Assembly (NCBI RefSeq): GCF_001634365.1
Contig: NZ_CP014578.1
Location: forward strand, 1,860,001-1,924,000
DNA length: 64,000 nucleotides
DNA from: Paraburkholderia phytofirmans OLGA172
GTDB lineage: Bacteria; Pseudomonadota; Gammaproteobacteria; Burkholderiales; Burkholderiaceae
Direction: 5' to 3'
Below, piece after piece: positions 19,582 to 29,911 of this stretch. The notes beneath the pieces were generated by a model. The model saw only the letters and a program-made list of their open reading frames with translations. It had not been told where the DNA came from and ran no database searches. Within the stretch, counting starts at the first letter, position 1. Every line of letters begins with the position of its first letter. Made by a program: the position numbers and the translations under genes.

Positions 19582-21105
19582 TCAGTTTGCAGCGGCGGTC
19601 GCGGCGGTGGCCGATGCCGCGGCGGCCGATACCGGGGCATCGGCCGGCACCACGAGGCCGGTCTGCGTTGCATCGAAACCGCCGCCGAGCGCCTTGATGA
19701 GGCCGATCTGCAGATCGCGGCGGCGCATCTTCAGGCCCGTGACCGTCTGTTCGGCGGCAAGGCGGTTCTGGTCGGCGGTCAGCACCTGCAACTGCTCCGA
19801 CAAACCGGCCTTGTAGCGGATCACTGCCAACTGATAGGCCTTGGTCGACGCGTCGAGCGCGCGCTGGGCGTCGCCCGATTGCTGGTCGATCGAGCGGATC
19901 GACGACACTTGCGTCGCGACATCCGAAAGCGCATTGATCAGCGTCTGGTTGTAGTTCGCCACATCGAGGTCGAAGTCTGCGTAGCGGCCCTTCAGCTGCG
20001 AGCGCAACGCGCCGGCGTCGAAGATCGGCAGGTGAATTGCCGGGCCGAACTGGATCTGCCGGCTTGCCGAGGTGAGGAAACGGCCCCAGCCGAACGCATC
20101 GAAACCGAAGCCGGCGGCAAGATTGACGTCCGGGAAGAATTCGGCCTTTGCTTCCTTCACATCGTGCATCGCGGCTTCGACCTGCCAGCGTGCGGCGACG
20201 ATGTCCGCGCGGCGTGCCACGAGGTCGGCCGGCAAGTTGTTCGGCAGCGCTACCGTGTCGCCGGTGGTCAGAACCGGTTTGGCGATCTGCAGGCCGCGAT
20301 CCGGACCCTTGCCGAGCAGCGCGCCCAACTGATAGCGCGCCACGGTGATCTGGCCGTCGAGATCGGTCAGGTTCGCCTGGCTGGTCGCGATGTTGCCGTT
20401 GGCGGTTTCCCGTTCGACGTTGGTGTCGAGCCCGGCGGTTACGCGGCCGTTGGTGATGCGGCTGATGTCCTGGCGGTTGGCGATTTCGCGCGCGGCGATG
20501 TCGCGGAATGCGTACAACTGGGCGAGCTGGTTATAGGTGCTCGCCACGGAGGAGGCAAGCGTCACGCGCGCTTGCTGCATATCGGCTTCTGCGGCCTTTT
20601 CCTGCGACACGGCCTGGCCGAGGCGCTGGCGGTTCTTGCCCCACAGGTCCAGATCCCATGACGCGCTCGCCAGCACATTATTCTCGCTGTACCAGGTGCC
20701 GCCGTACGGCGGCGGGTAAAGCGCGTTTGCCGAGAACAGCTCGCGGTTCCATGAGTAGCTGCCGTTGACCTTCGGGTACAGCGCCGAGCGCGAGCTTTCA
20801 ATGTACGACGAAGCCTTGGCGAGGCGTGCCTGCGCCTGCGCGATCGAGGGGTTGCCGTCCAGCGCTTCCGCGATCAGCTTCGGCAGTTGCGGGTCGCCGA
20901 ACTGGTTGGCCCAGTCGAGCGACGGCCATTGGCCACCCTGGCCGGGCAAACTCTGGCTTGACTCGTACTGAGCCGGCGACGAGATCTGCTTGTCGCTCTT
21001 CATACCGAAGTAGTTCGCGCACCCCGTGAGGGCGAGCGCCGTCACCGCGGCGGCGACAGCGGCCCGGCTTGAAAGCGCGGGCGCGGACAGGGAAAGGGAT
21101 TTCAT
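19582..21105 (-). CDS. NodT/OprM-family outer membrane efflux lipoprotein
   Basis: 507 residues. Signal peptide with lipobox LALTGC, lipidated Cys near residue 29. Two TolC-like repeats: DPQLPKLIAEALDGNPSIAQAQARLAKA early and VARRADIVAARWQVEAAMHDVKEAKAEFFPDVNLAAGFG later, then LINALSDVATQVSSI. It forms the trimeric outer membrane channel of the tripartite pump with the EmrA and EmrB proteins encoded downstream. The C terminus is Ala-rich (AAAASATAATAAAN). 76 bases separate it from emrA, 48 from marR. Confidence 0.93.
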   Translation of the reverse strand: MKSLSLSAPALSSRAAVAAAVTALALTGCANYFGMKSDKQISSPAQYESSQSLPGQGGQWPSLDWANQFGDPQLPKLIAEALDGNPSIAQAQARLAKASSYIESSRSALYPKVNGSYSWNRELFSANALYPPPYGGTWYSENNVLASASWDLDLWGKNRQRLGQAVSQEKAAEADMQQARVTLASSVASTYNQLAQLYAFRDIAAREIANRQDISRITNGRVTAGLDTNVERETANGNIATSQANLTDLDGQITVARYQLGALLGKGPDRGLQIAKPVLTTGDTVALPNNLPADLVARRADIVAARWQVEAAMHDVKEAKAEFFPDVNLAAGFGFDAFGWGRFLTSASRQIQFGPAIHLPIFDAGALRSQLKGRYADFDLDVANYNQTLINALSDVATQVSSIRSIDQQSGDAQRALDASTKAYQLAVIRYKAGLSEQLQVLTADQNRLAAEQTVTGLKMRRRDLQIGLIKALGGGFDATQTGLVVPADAPVSAAAASATAATAAAN

Positions 21106-21153
21106 CGCTCGACTCTTGAGTGGAATGTAATGATGGACGCTGCAAGCAAGTTA

Positions 21154-21672
21154 TTACGATTTGCTGTCAGGATTGCTTGCCGCATCACGGGTTAGACCCG
21201 TTGCCTGTTCACCGGAATTGACAAGCACGCGGCGCAGCATGCTCTTCAGGAAGCCCACCTCTTCCGGGGTGAAGCCGCCCAGAAGACTGTCCAGCACACC
21301 GTTGAAAATGGCCGGCATTTTGGCCGCGATCGCATCGCCTTCCGGTGTCAGCGCGAGCCGTACGACCCGTCGGTCCTCGTTGCTGCGCACTCTTGTCAGC
21401 AGGCCGCGCTTCTCCAGCCTGTCGACCAGACGCGTAACGGCGCTTGCGTCAATGCCGTATTCACGCGCCAGTTCGGCCGCCAGCAAGCATTTGCCGCTGG
21501 CCACCATGAACAGGATGCTGCCTTGCTGGCTGGTGATGCCCAGTTCAGCCATGCTGCGCTGGGTGACCAGGTTCGACACGGTCGATTTCACCCGCGAGAT
21601 CAGATAGCCGACGCTTTCGCCTAACTGGTATTCGCTGACGACTGAGTCGGATGTGGAGGACGGATCCGTCAT
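21154..21672 (-). CDS. MarR-family regulator of the efflux operon
   Basis: 172 residues. Winged helix with GITSQQGSILFMVAS, LAREYGIDASAVTRLVDRLEKRGLLTRVRSNEDRRVVRLALTPEGDAI; the DRR wing motif is typical. The gene is first in the leftward marR-nodT-emrA-emrB operon, so it most likely represses the pump and lets go when it binds a phenolic or similar ligand, as EmrR/MprA do. Its own promoter is at 21708-21737 and the operator is probably within it. Confidence 0.92.
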   Translation of the reverse strand: MTDPSSTSDSVVSEYQLGESVGYLISRVKSTVSNLVTQRSMAELGITSQQGSILFMVASGKCLLAAELAREYGIDASAVTRLVDRLEKRGLLTRVRSNEDRRVVRLALTPEGDAIAAKMPAIFNGVLDSLLGGFTPEEVGFLKSMLRRVLVNSGEQATGLTRDAASNPDSKS

Positions 21673-21707
21673 GATTCTCGTGCGAATGCAATGGTTGACT
21701 AGGCAGG

Positions 21708-21737
21708 ATTATAGACAGCGGTTGATTGACGCGGCAA
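21708..21737 (-). promoter_or_regulatory. Promoter of the marR-nodT-emrAB operon
   Basis: Read on the minus strand, TTGCCG (21737-21732), an 18-base spacer, and a perfect TATAAT (21713-21708). The start of transcription would be about 30 bases before the marR ATG at 21672. Confidence 0.65.
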
Positions 21738-21896
21738 GCGTTATTGCAGCTTAGGCAAGGAACTCTTGCCGCTCAAGACACAATGCGCGCAGTTTTGCGT
21801 AGGGTATTGCTGAGGTATGGCGAGTTCATTTCCTACGCACCGCTGCATGGAGGATGGCGGGGTTATCAGGGAATACCAGAAAGCTTCATTTGGGCG

Positions 21897-21905
21897 TGCT
21901 ATAAT
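21897..21905 (+). promoter_or_regulatory. Extended -10 promoter for typA
   Basis: TGCTATAAT, a perfect extended -10 element, 85 bases before the typA ATG. No good -35 is seen at the usual distance, as is common for extended -10 promoters. Confidence 0.6.
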
Positions 21906-21990
21906 GTTGGGTTCCCAAAAGTGCGCTTTGGGCTTTGTTGGCTTCGTACACAATGCTGCTGCTGGCGCACTCAACTGTCTCCAGGTTCCT

Positions 21991-23817
<1,827 letters not shown>

Positions 23818-23876
23818 TGGGCGCTGGCGCATTGAGGGAGCGATGTTCCTGAGATGCGCGTTGCGTGCATGACGAA

Positions 23877-23914
23877 AAAAAGCCGTTCCGGGCATGCCCG
23901 GAGCGGCTTTTTGT
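23877..23914. terminator. Bidirectional terminator between typA and the C58 protease gene
   Basis: AAAAAGCCG-TT-CCGGGC / GCCCGG-AG-CGGCTTTTT, with a central self-complementary GGGCATGCCC. T tracts occur on both strands, serving typA (rightward) and the convergent leftward gene. Confidence 0.85.
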
Positions 23915-23977
23915 TTGGGTTAGATATCTGTGCGGGATTGCGTTTTCGGACGCCGGCCGGTTTTCACCGTGGCGCGA

Positions 23978-25045
23978 TTAGAGTTCATCGTGTCCCAAGT
24001 GCGGGCGTTGCCCCACTTCCGGGGGCTCGCCCATCTCATCGTCGGTACCGTGCCTGGAATGTGAGGTGTATGGTGGGTCGCCATGTCCGGGATTGGGAAC
24101 GTACAGCCGGAGCAGATCCGGCGCAGCGTTGTATCCATCCTCGTTAAATGCTGTGTGCATGTAGTTTCGCAAGGCGGCTTCCGTATGCTGCCAGTCCGGG
24201 TATGTGAATACACCGTTGTTAGGATCGAAGATGGCATATCGAGATGCGTCGCCATGTGCATCTGACGGAAGGCGCTGTACTAGCAGTGCATGACCATGGC
24301 TCTGCGGAGCCTCGCCAGGACGTTGTACGCGTACGCCTATGTATGCGATCCCCCCGGGTGGCATGCCCGGCGAGGTACCCATGTTGTGTATGACACCGTC
24401 TGTGCGCTCCTCCTGCGTCGCCCCGCCTTGGGGGTTCCACTGCCGCGTTGTGGAACGGTGGTAATTGTTTAGTCCGAGGCTTTCCGGGCGGTCCTGGAAA
24501 GCTTGGATTCTGTCGAGCGTGCTTTGTGCTGCTGTTCCGCCGCCATTGATCTCGCTCCTTATGTAGGTGACCGCAGACGGTAAATCAGTCGTCGCCCCCG
24601 CGGCACTTCGGTCAATGCGGCGCATTGTTTCGTGAACGATGCCGTCGCACGTTCCGCGCCCTTCCTCGCCCCGAGTCTCTTTTTTGTCGAATTGATCGAA
24701 CGCCAGGTACGACGATGCACCGTCTTTGAGAGCCTCGCCACCCCGGCATTCCCGGAATTCCGATTTCGCGCATGCGCCTAACGCTGCGCCGCGCTTTTCT
24801 CGACTGAGTGTTTGGTCGGCGCTTGCGGCGTTTTTGCCGACCCCGTGCTGGGGAGGGGCGTTCGTGTTGGGAGGCGGCCTTACTGACTGGTCATGTGGCG
24901 TTGTTGCAGATTGATGTATGACATCGGATTCCGGGAAAATCTTGGGTTGAACGGGCCGCGCGTCCGCGGGCGGCGATATGTCTGCGAATGTGTCCGAAGG
25001 CATGGTCTGCGCGGATGTGCTCGTGTAATGGGTGTTAAATTCCAT
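23978..25045 (-). CDS. Putative YopT-type (C58) cysteine protease, candidate secreted effector
   Basis: 355 residues from ATG 25045, preferred over the ATG at 25057 because GGAG lies six bases before it. The first 100 residues are polar, Ser/Thr/Pro/Gln-rich and lack a Sec signal, as in type III effectors. The later part has the C58 layout: GRGTCDGIVHETM with Cys 133, SHGHALLV with His 250/252, and YAIFDPNNGVFTY with Asp 274. YopT has C139/H258/D274, so Cys-to-His spacing is the same (119). C58 enzymes cleave host proteins such as prenylated Rho GTPases or kinases. GC looks lower than in the neighbours (52% by hand count over 24121-24180), which hints at transfer. No chaperone or secretion genes lie nearby. 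Family call is by motif only. Confidence 0.6.
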   Translation of the reverse strand: MEFNTHYTSTSAQTMPSDTFADISPPADARPVQPKIFPESDVIHQSATTPHDQSVRPPPNTNAPPQHGVGKNAASADQTLSREKRGAALGACAKSEFRECRGGEALKDGASSYLAFDQFDKKETRGEEGRGTCDGIVHETMRRIDRSAAGATTDLPSAVTYIRSEINGGGTAAQSTLDRIQAFQDRPESLGLNNYHRSTTRQWNPQGGATQEERTDGVIHNMGTSPGMPPGGIAYIGVRVQRPGEAPQSHGHALLVQRLPSDAHGDASRYAIFDPNNGVFTYPDWQHTEAALRNYMHTAFNEDGYNAAPDLLRLYVPNPGHGDPPYTSHSRHGTDDEMGEPPEVGQRPHLGHDEL

Positions 25046-25494
25046 TGGCTGCTCCATCGAGGGTCAAAAGCCGCATGAAAGCGGACACCGTGCCGATACG
25101 CAGCGGTCTCGGCGATTCGAACTCCTTGGCGCCAATGCCGCCGCATATTGCGCACATTCAGTGTGTGGATAATTTCGCGGGCGAGGTGCTGAATAGATAC
25201 GGCGGCGGTGCGGTGCCCGCGGTTGACGGGCCGATTGCAAGTGTTTGCCCCCGTTTCCCGCAGAAGACTGTTGCGAGGACTGGCAATACCCCTGAAAGCC
25301 CGTCGCCACGGGCTTGAGCGGCATTCCGTCTGCTATCTGCACTATCCGTTCTGTGATATGCTCCCCGGGTGCAAAGTTTTAGGTCCTTCCAAGCAAGACT
25401 TGATTCGCGCAATCCGCCAAACGGTCAGGCCGTGTCGCGGAAGGTTCTGTAACCCGCTATTTCTCGAGAAACTCGAAGAAAGGTGAGCGTAAAA
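25046..25494. promoter_or_regulatory. Divergent region between C58 gene and odhA
   Basis: 449 bases, no gene supported. An extended -10 (TGA TATGCT) at 25354-25362 could drive odhA, giving a leader of about 125 bases that holds the hairpin at 25437-25457. I looked for the TTCG-N16-TTCG box of Burkholderia/Ralstonia type III genes before the leftward gene and did not find one. Confidence 0.4.
25369..25494 (+). ncRNA. Candidate structured leader of odhA (sucA RNA motif region)
   Basis: A sucA leader RNA motif is known upstream of sucA in Burkholderiales. Here a hairpin of GCG[GAA]GGTT / AACCCGC with loop CTGT lies at 25437-25457, and a second short one (TCGAG AAA CTCGA) lies at 25463-25475 just before the AAGGTG ribosome site at 25480-25485. 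The second structure is close enough to affect ribosome access. I did not match the published consensus base by base. Confidence 0.45.
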
Positions 25495-28356
25495 ATGATG
25501 AAGCAATTCCAGTCGAACTCTTATCTGTTCGGCGGCAATGCTCCGTACGTAGAAGAAATGTACGAAGCGTATCTCGACAATCCGGCGTCAGTGCCCGAGA
25601 ACTGGCGCAGCTATTTCGACGCGTTGCAGAACGTCCCTGCATCGGATGGCAGCAATGCCAACGACGTGGCCCATGGCCCGATCGTCGAATCGTTTGCACA
25701 ACGGGCCAAGGCTAACGCCTTCATCCCGCGCACGGCGGCCGGCGGCGAAGACCTCGCTACCTCCCGCAAGCAAGTCTATGTGCAGTCCCTCATCGGCGCA
25801 TATCGCTTCCTCGGCTCGCAATGGGCCAATCTCGATCCCCTGAAGCGCCGCGAACGTCCCGCTATCCCCGAACTTGAACCCGCGTTCTACGACTTCACCG
25901 AAGCCGACATGGACCAGGAGTTCAGCGCCACGAATCTGTATTTCGGGTTCGAGCGTGCGTCGCTGCGCGAGATCGTCAAGGCCCTGCGTGACACGTACTG
26001 CGGCACGATCGGCGCCGAGTACATGTACATCAGCGATCCGGAACAGAAGCGCTGGTGGAAAGAGAAGCTCGAGTCGATCCGGTCGACGCCGAGCTTCTCC
26101 AATGAAAAGAAGAAGCACATCCTGAATCGCCTGACGGCCGCTGAAGGCCTCGAGCGCTTCCTGCACACCAAGTACGTCGGCCAGAAACGCTTCTCGCTCG
26201 AAGGCGGCGAAAGCTTCATCGCGTCGATGGACGAAGTCGTGCGTCATGGCGGCGCCAACGGCGTGCAGGAAATCGTCATCGGCATGGCCCACCGTGGCCG
26301 TCTGAACGTGCTGGTCAATACACTCGGCAAGATGCCGGCGGACCTGTTTGCCGAATTCGAAGGCAAGCACGTCGACGACCTGCCGGCCGGCGACGTGAAG
26401 TACCACAAGGGTTTCTCGTCGGACGTCTCGACCGATGGCGGCCCGGTTCACCTGTCGCTCGCGTTCAACCCGTCGCACCTCGAAATCGTCAACCCGGTGG
26501 TCGAAGGTTCGGCGAAGGCCCGTATGGATCGCCGCGGCGATGACAGCGGCCTGCAAGTGCTGCCGGTGCAGATTCACGGCGACGCGGCTTTCGCAGGTCA
26601 AGGCGTCGTGATGGAAACGCTGAACCTCGCGCAAACGCGCGGTTACGGCACGCACGGCACGCTGCATATCGTCATCAACAACCAGATCGGTTTCACGACG
26701 TCGGACCCGCGCGACTCGCGTTCCACGTTGTACTGCTCGGACGTCGTCAAGATGATCGAGGCGCCGGTGCTGCACGTGAACGGTGACGATCCTGAAGCGG
26801 TCGTGCTGGCTACGCAGCTGGCTATCGACTTCCGGATGCAGTTCCACAAGGACGTCGTCGTCGACATCGTCTGTTTCCGCAAGCTGGGTCACAACGAGCA
26901 GGACACGCCGGCTGTCACGCAGCCGCTGATGTACAAGACGATTGCGAAGCACCCGGGCACGCGCGCGCTGTACGCTGAAAAGCTGGTGCAACAAGGCGTG
27001 ATCACGGCGGCAGAAGGCGACGAATTCGTCAAGGCCTACCGCAAGGCGATGGACGAAGGCCATCACACGATCGACCCGGTGCTCTCGAACTACAAGAGCA
27101 AGTACGCGGTGGATTGGGTCCCGTTCCTGAACCGCAAGTGGACCGACGCAGCCGACACGGCTGTGCCGCTGGCTGAGTTGAAGCGCCTCGCTGAGCGCGT
27201 CACCACGATCCCGGAAAACTTCAAGGTTCACCCGCTGGTCGAGCGCGTCATCAACGACCGTCGCGCGATGGGCCGTGGTGAAGCGAAGCTCGACTGGGGC
27301 ATGGGCGAACACCTGGCATTCGCGTCGCTGGTCGCATCGGGTTATGCCGTGCGTCTGACCGGTCAGGACTCGGGCCGCGGCACGTTCACGCACCGCCACG
27401 CGGTGCTGCACGATCAGAACCGCGAACGCTGGAACGACGGCACCTACGTGCCGCTGCAGAACATCGCCGAAGGTCAGGCGAAGTTCACGGTGATCGACTC
27501 GGTGCTGTCGGAAGAAGCGGTGCTGGGCTTCGAATACGGTTACTCGACCGCGGAGCCGAATACGTTCGTCGCGTGGGAAGCGCAGTTCGGCGACTTCGTG
27601 AACGGCGCGCAAGTCGTGATCGACCAGTTCATCTCGTCGGGCGAAGTGAAGTGGGGCCGCGTGTCGGGTCTCACGATGCTGCTGCCGCACGGCTACGAAG
27701 GCCAAGGTCCGGAGCACTCGTCGGCACGTATCGAGCGTTTCCTGCAACTGTGCGCAGACCACAACATGCAGGTCGTTCAGCCGACCACGCCGGCGCAGAT
27801 TTTCCACCTGCTGCGCCGTCAGATGATCCGCCTGTTCAGGAAGCCGCTGATCGTCGCTACGCCGAAGTCGCTGCTGCGCCACAAGGAAGCCGTGTCGGAT
27901 CTGTCCGAACTGGCGAAGGGCGCGTTCCAGCCGATCCTCGGCGAAATCGACGAAGCGATCGAGCCGAAGAAGGTCAAGCGCGTGGTGGCCTGCTCGGGTC
28001 GCGTGTACTACGACCTGCTGGCACATCGCCGTGAATCGAAGTCGAACGACGTCGCGATCATCCGTATCGAACAGCTCTATCCGTTCGCGCATAAGCAGTT
28101 CGAAGCGGAAATGAAGAAGTACGACAACGCGACCGAAGTGGTCTGGGTGCAGGACGAGCCGCAGAATCAAGGCCCGTGGTTCTACATCGAGCACCACCTG
28201 AAGGAAGGCATGAAGGACGGGCAGAAGCTGGCATACAGCGGACGTCCGGCTTCGGCCTCGCCGGCAGTCGGCTACTACGCGAAGCACTACGAGCAGCAGA
28301 AGGCGTTGATCGAAGGCGCTTTCGGCCGCTTGAAGAGCGCGTCGATCGCTAAATAA
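25495..28356 (+). CDS. odhA: 2-oxoglutarate dehydrogenase E1 component
   Basis: 953 residues from ATG 25495 (AAGGTG nine bases before); a GTG at 25483 would overlap that ribosome site. It decarboxylates 2-oxoglutarate with thiamine diphosphate and passes the succinyl group to the E2 lipoyl domain, a TCA cycle step. N-terminal arm NSYLFGGNAPYVEEMYEAYL; ThDP and substrate motifs GMAHRGRLNVLVNTLGK, AFNPSHLEIVNPVVEGSAKA, GDAAFAGQGVVMETLNL; C-terminal transketolase-like domain with SGRGTFTHRHAVLHDQ and LPHGYEGQGPEHSS. Also called sucA. First gene of odhA-odhB-lpdA. Confidence 0.97.
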   Translation: MMKQFQSNSYLFGGNAPYVEEMYEAYLDNPASVPENWRSYFDALQNVPASDGSNANDVAHGPIVESFAQRAKANAFIPRTAAGGEDLATSRKQVYVQSLIGAYRFLGSQWANLDPLKRRERPAIPELEPAFYDFTEADMDQEFSATNLYFGFERASLREIVKALRDTYCGTIGAEYMYISDPEQKRWWKEKLESIRSTPSFSNEKKKHILNRLTAAEGLERFLHTKYVGQKRFSLEGGESFIASMDEVVRHGGANGVQEIVIGMAHRGRLNVLVNTLGKMPADLFAEFEGKHVDDLPAGDVKYHKGFSSDVSTDGGPVHLSLAFNPSHLEIVNPVVEGSAKARMDRRGDDSGLQVLPVQIHGDAAFAGQGVVMETLNLAQTRGYGTHGTLHIVINNQIGFTTSDPRDSRSTLYCSDVVKMIEAPVLHVNGDDPEAVVLATQLAIDFRMQFHKDVVVDIVCFRKLGHNEQDTPAVTQPLMYKTIAKHPGTRALYAEKLVQQGVITAAEGDEFVKAYRKAMDEGHHTIDPVLSNYKSKYAVDWVPFLNRKWTDAADTAVPLAELKRLAERVTTIPENFKVHPLVERVINDRRAMGRGEAKLDWGMGEHLAFASLVASGYAVRLTGQDSGRGTFTHRHAVLHDQNRERWNDGTYVPLQNIAEGQAKFTVIDSVLSEEAVLGFEYGYSTAEPNTFVAWEAQFGDFVNGAQVVIDQFISSGEVKWGRVSGLTMLLPHGYEGQGPEHSSARIERFLQLCADHNMQVVQPTTPAQIFHLLRRQMIRLFRKPLIVATPKSLLRHKEAVSDLSELAKGAFQPILGEIDEAIEPKKVKRVVACSGRVYYDLLAHRRESKSNDVAIIRIEQLYPFAHKQFEAEMKKYDNATEVVWVQDEPQNQGPWFYIEHHLKEGMKDGQKLAYSGRPASASPAVGYYAKHYEQQKALIEGAFGRLKSASIAK

Positions 28357-28371
28357 ACACGAGAACCGAAC

Positions 28372-28396
28372 CGGGAAAGCGCAGGGCGCTTTCCCG
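28372..28396 (+). other. Hairpin between odhA and odhB
   Basis: Perfect 11-bp stem CGGGAAAGCGC / GCGCTTTCCCG with a 3-base AGG loop. There is no T tract, so it is more likely a processing or stability element than a terminator. Confidence 0.6.
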
Positions 28397-28497
28397 TGCC
28401 GCGTCCGAGTGATCATTCACGGCATTCGAGGTTCGCAGGCGGTCGTCGAGTACATAGATCGCGCGCCGTCACCCGATACGTATTCAGGATATTCATA

Positions 28498-29772
28498 ATG
28501 GCTATTGTTGAAGTCAAAGTTCCCCAGCTTTCCGAGTCGGTCTCGGAAGCCACCATGCTGCAGTGGAAGAAGAAGCCCGGTGAGGCTGTTGCACAAGACG
28601 AAATTCTCATCGAAATCGAGACCGACAAGGTCGTGCTCGAAGTGCCGGCACCCTCTGCCGGCGTGCTCGCACAAGTGATCTCGAACGACGGCGACATCGT
28701 CGTTGCGGATCAGGTGATCGCCAAGATCGATACCGAAGGCACGGCAGGCGCCGCTGCTGTCGAAGCCGAAGTGAAGCCGGCGCCCGCCGCCACATCGGCA
28801 CCGGCTGCTGCTCCCGCCGCTCAGGCTGCATCCGCAACGGGTGCGAACACTGCTGCTTCGCCGGCTGCCGGCAAGCTGATGGCCGAGAAGGGTCTGGGCG
28901 CAGGCGACGTCGCCGGCACGGGCCGCGACGGCCGCATCACCAAGGGCGACGTGCTGAGCGCAGGCGCACCGGCTGCCAAGGCTGCCCCGGCACCGGCTGC
29001 CGCACCGAAGGCTGCGAAGCCGTCGCTGCCGGACGTGAAGGCGCCGGCATCGGCCGACCAATGGCTGAAGGACCGCCCGGAACAACGCGTGCCGATGTCG
29101 CGTCTGCGTGCGCGTATCGCCGAGCGTCTGCTCGAGTCGCAGCAAACCAACGCCATCCTCACCACGTTCAACGAAGTGAACATGGCGCCGGTGATGGACC
29201 TGCGCAACAAGTACAAAGACAAGTTCGAAAAGGAACATGGCGTGAAGCTGGGCTTCATGTCGTTCTTCGTGAAGGCGGCTGTTCACGCGCTGAAGAAATA
29301 CCCGCTCGTAAACGCGTCGATCGACGGTAACGACATCGTTTATCACGGCTACTTCGACATCGGCATCGCGGTCGGTTCGCCGCGTGGCCTGGTGGTGCCG
29401 ATCCTGCGCAACGCAGATCAGCTGAGCCTCGCCGAAATCGAAAAGAAGATTGCTGAATTCGGCCAGAAGGCCAAGGACGGCAAGCTGTCGATCGAAGAAA
29501 TGACGGGTGGTACGTTCTCGATCTCGAACGGCGGTGTGTTCGGCTCGATGCTGTCGACGCCGATTATCAACCCGCCGCAATCCGCGATTCTGGGCGTGCA
29601 CGCCACGAAGGAACGCGCTGTGGTCGAAAACGGCCAGATCGTGATCCGTCCGATGAACTATCTGGCGCTGTCGTACGACCACCGGATCATCGACGGTCGC
29701 GAAGCAGTGCTGTCGCTGGTCGCGATGAAGGATGCGCTGGAAGATCCGGCTCGCCTGCTGCTCGACCTGTAA
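28498..29772 (+). CDS. odhB: Dihydrolipoyllysine succinyltransferase (E2 of 2-oxoglutarate dehydrogenase)
   Basis: 424 residues from ATG 28498 with AGGA eight to eleven bases before. A single lipoyl domain (1-76) carries the lipoyl Lys 44 in ETDKVVLEV. An Ala/Pro-rich linker follows, then the peripheral subunit-binding domain (about 120-156, [27 protein letters not shown]), a second linker and the catalytic domain from about 200. The active site is SYDHRIIDG with His 395. The enzyme moves the succinyl group from lipoate to CoA. Also called sucB. The 141-base gap from odhA holds a hairpin. Confidence 0.97.
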   Translation: MAIVEVKVPQLSESVSEATMLQWKKKPGEAVAQDEILIEIETDKVVLEVPAPSAGVLAQVISNDGDIVVADQVIAKIDTEGTAGAAAVEAEVKPAPAATSAPAAAPAAQAASATGANTAASPAAGKLMAEKGLGAGDVAGTGRDGRITKGDVLSAGAPAAKAAPAPAAAPKAAKPSLPDVKAPASADQWLKDRPEQRVPMSRLRARIAERLLESQQTNAILTTFNEVNMAPVMDLRNKYKDKFEKEHGVKLGFMSFFVKAAVHALKKYPLVNASIDGNDIVYHGYFDIGIAVGSPRGLVVPILRNADQLSLAEIEKKIAEFGQKAKDGKLSIEEMTGGTFSISNGGVFGSMLSTPIINPPQSAILGVHATKERAVVENGQIVIRPMNYLALSYDHRIIDGREAVLSLVAMKDALEDPARLLLDL

Positions 29773-29787
29773 GCGCCGGTTCGGCCC

Positions 29788-29817
29788 GGGCCGGCTTGTC
29801 ATCGCGCAAGCCGGCCC
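29788..29817 (+). other. Hairpin between odhB and lpdA
   Basis: Perfect 11-bp stem GGGCCGGCTTG / CAAGCCGGCCC with an 8-base loop and no T tract. Its position mirrors the hairpin between odhA and odhB. Confidence 0.6.
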
Positions 29818-29911
29818 CACCTAAGCAGCACGTCTTTCGCATTCCGCAGTATTGGAACGACGCCCGCCACGAAGCGTGGCCGCGCGTCGCTCCGTCATCA
29901 AAAGGATTGTC

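Larger units (their letters stand above)
21673..21990. promoter_or_regulatory. Divergent marR / typA promoter region
   Basis: 318 bases with no gene. It holds the leftward marR promoter (21708-21737) and the rightward typA extended -10 promoter (21897-21905). GGTTGA occurs twice as a direct repeat (near 21693 and 21720), flanking the marR -10, and is a candidate for MarR contact. Confidence 0.5.

Noticed and set aside
25046..25250. hrp_II/PIP-type box before the C58 protease gene
   Set aside because: No TTCG-N16-TTCG in the right orientation within about 200 bases by eye.
25588..28416. Long open frame opposite odhA
   Set aside because: Antisense of a certain gene with GC-driven absence of stop codons and no recognisable domain.
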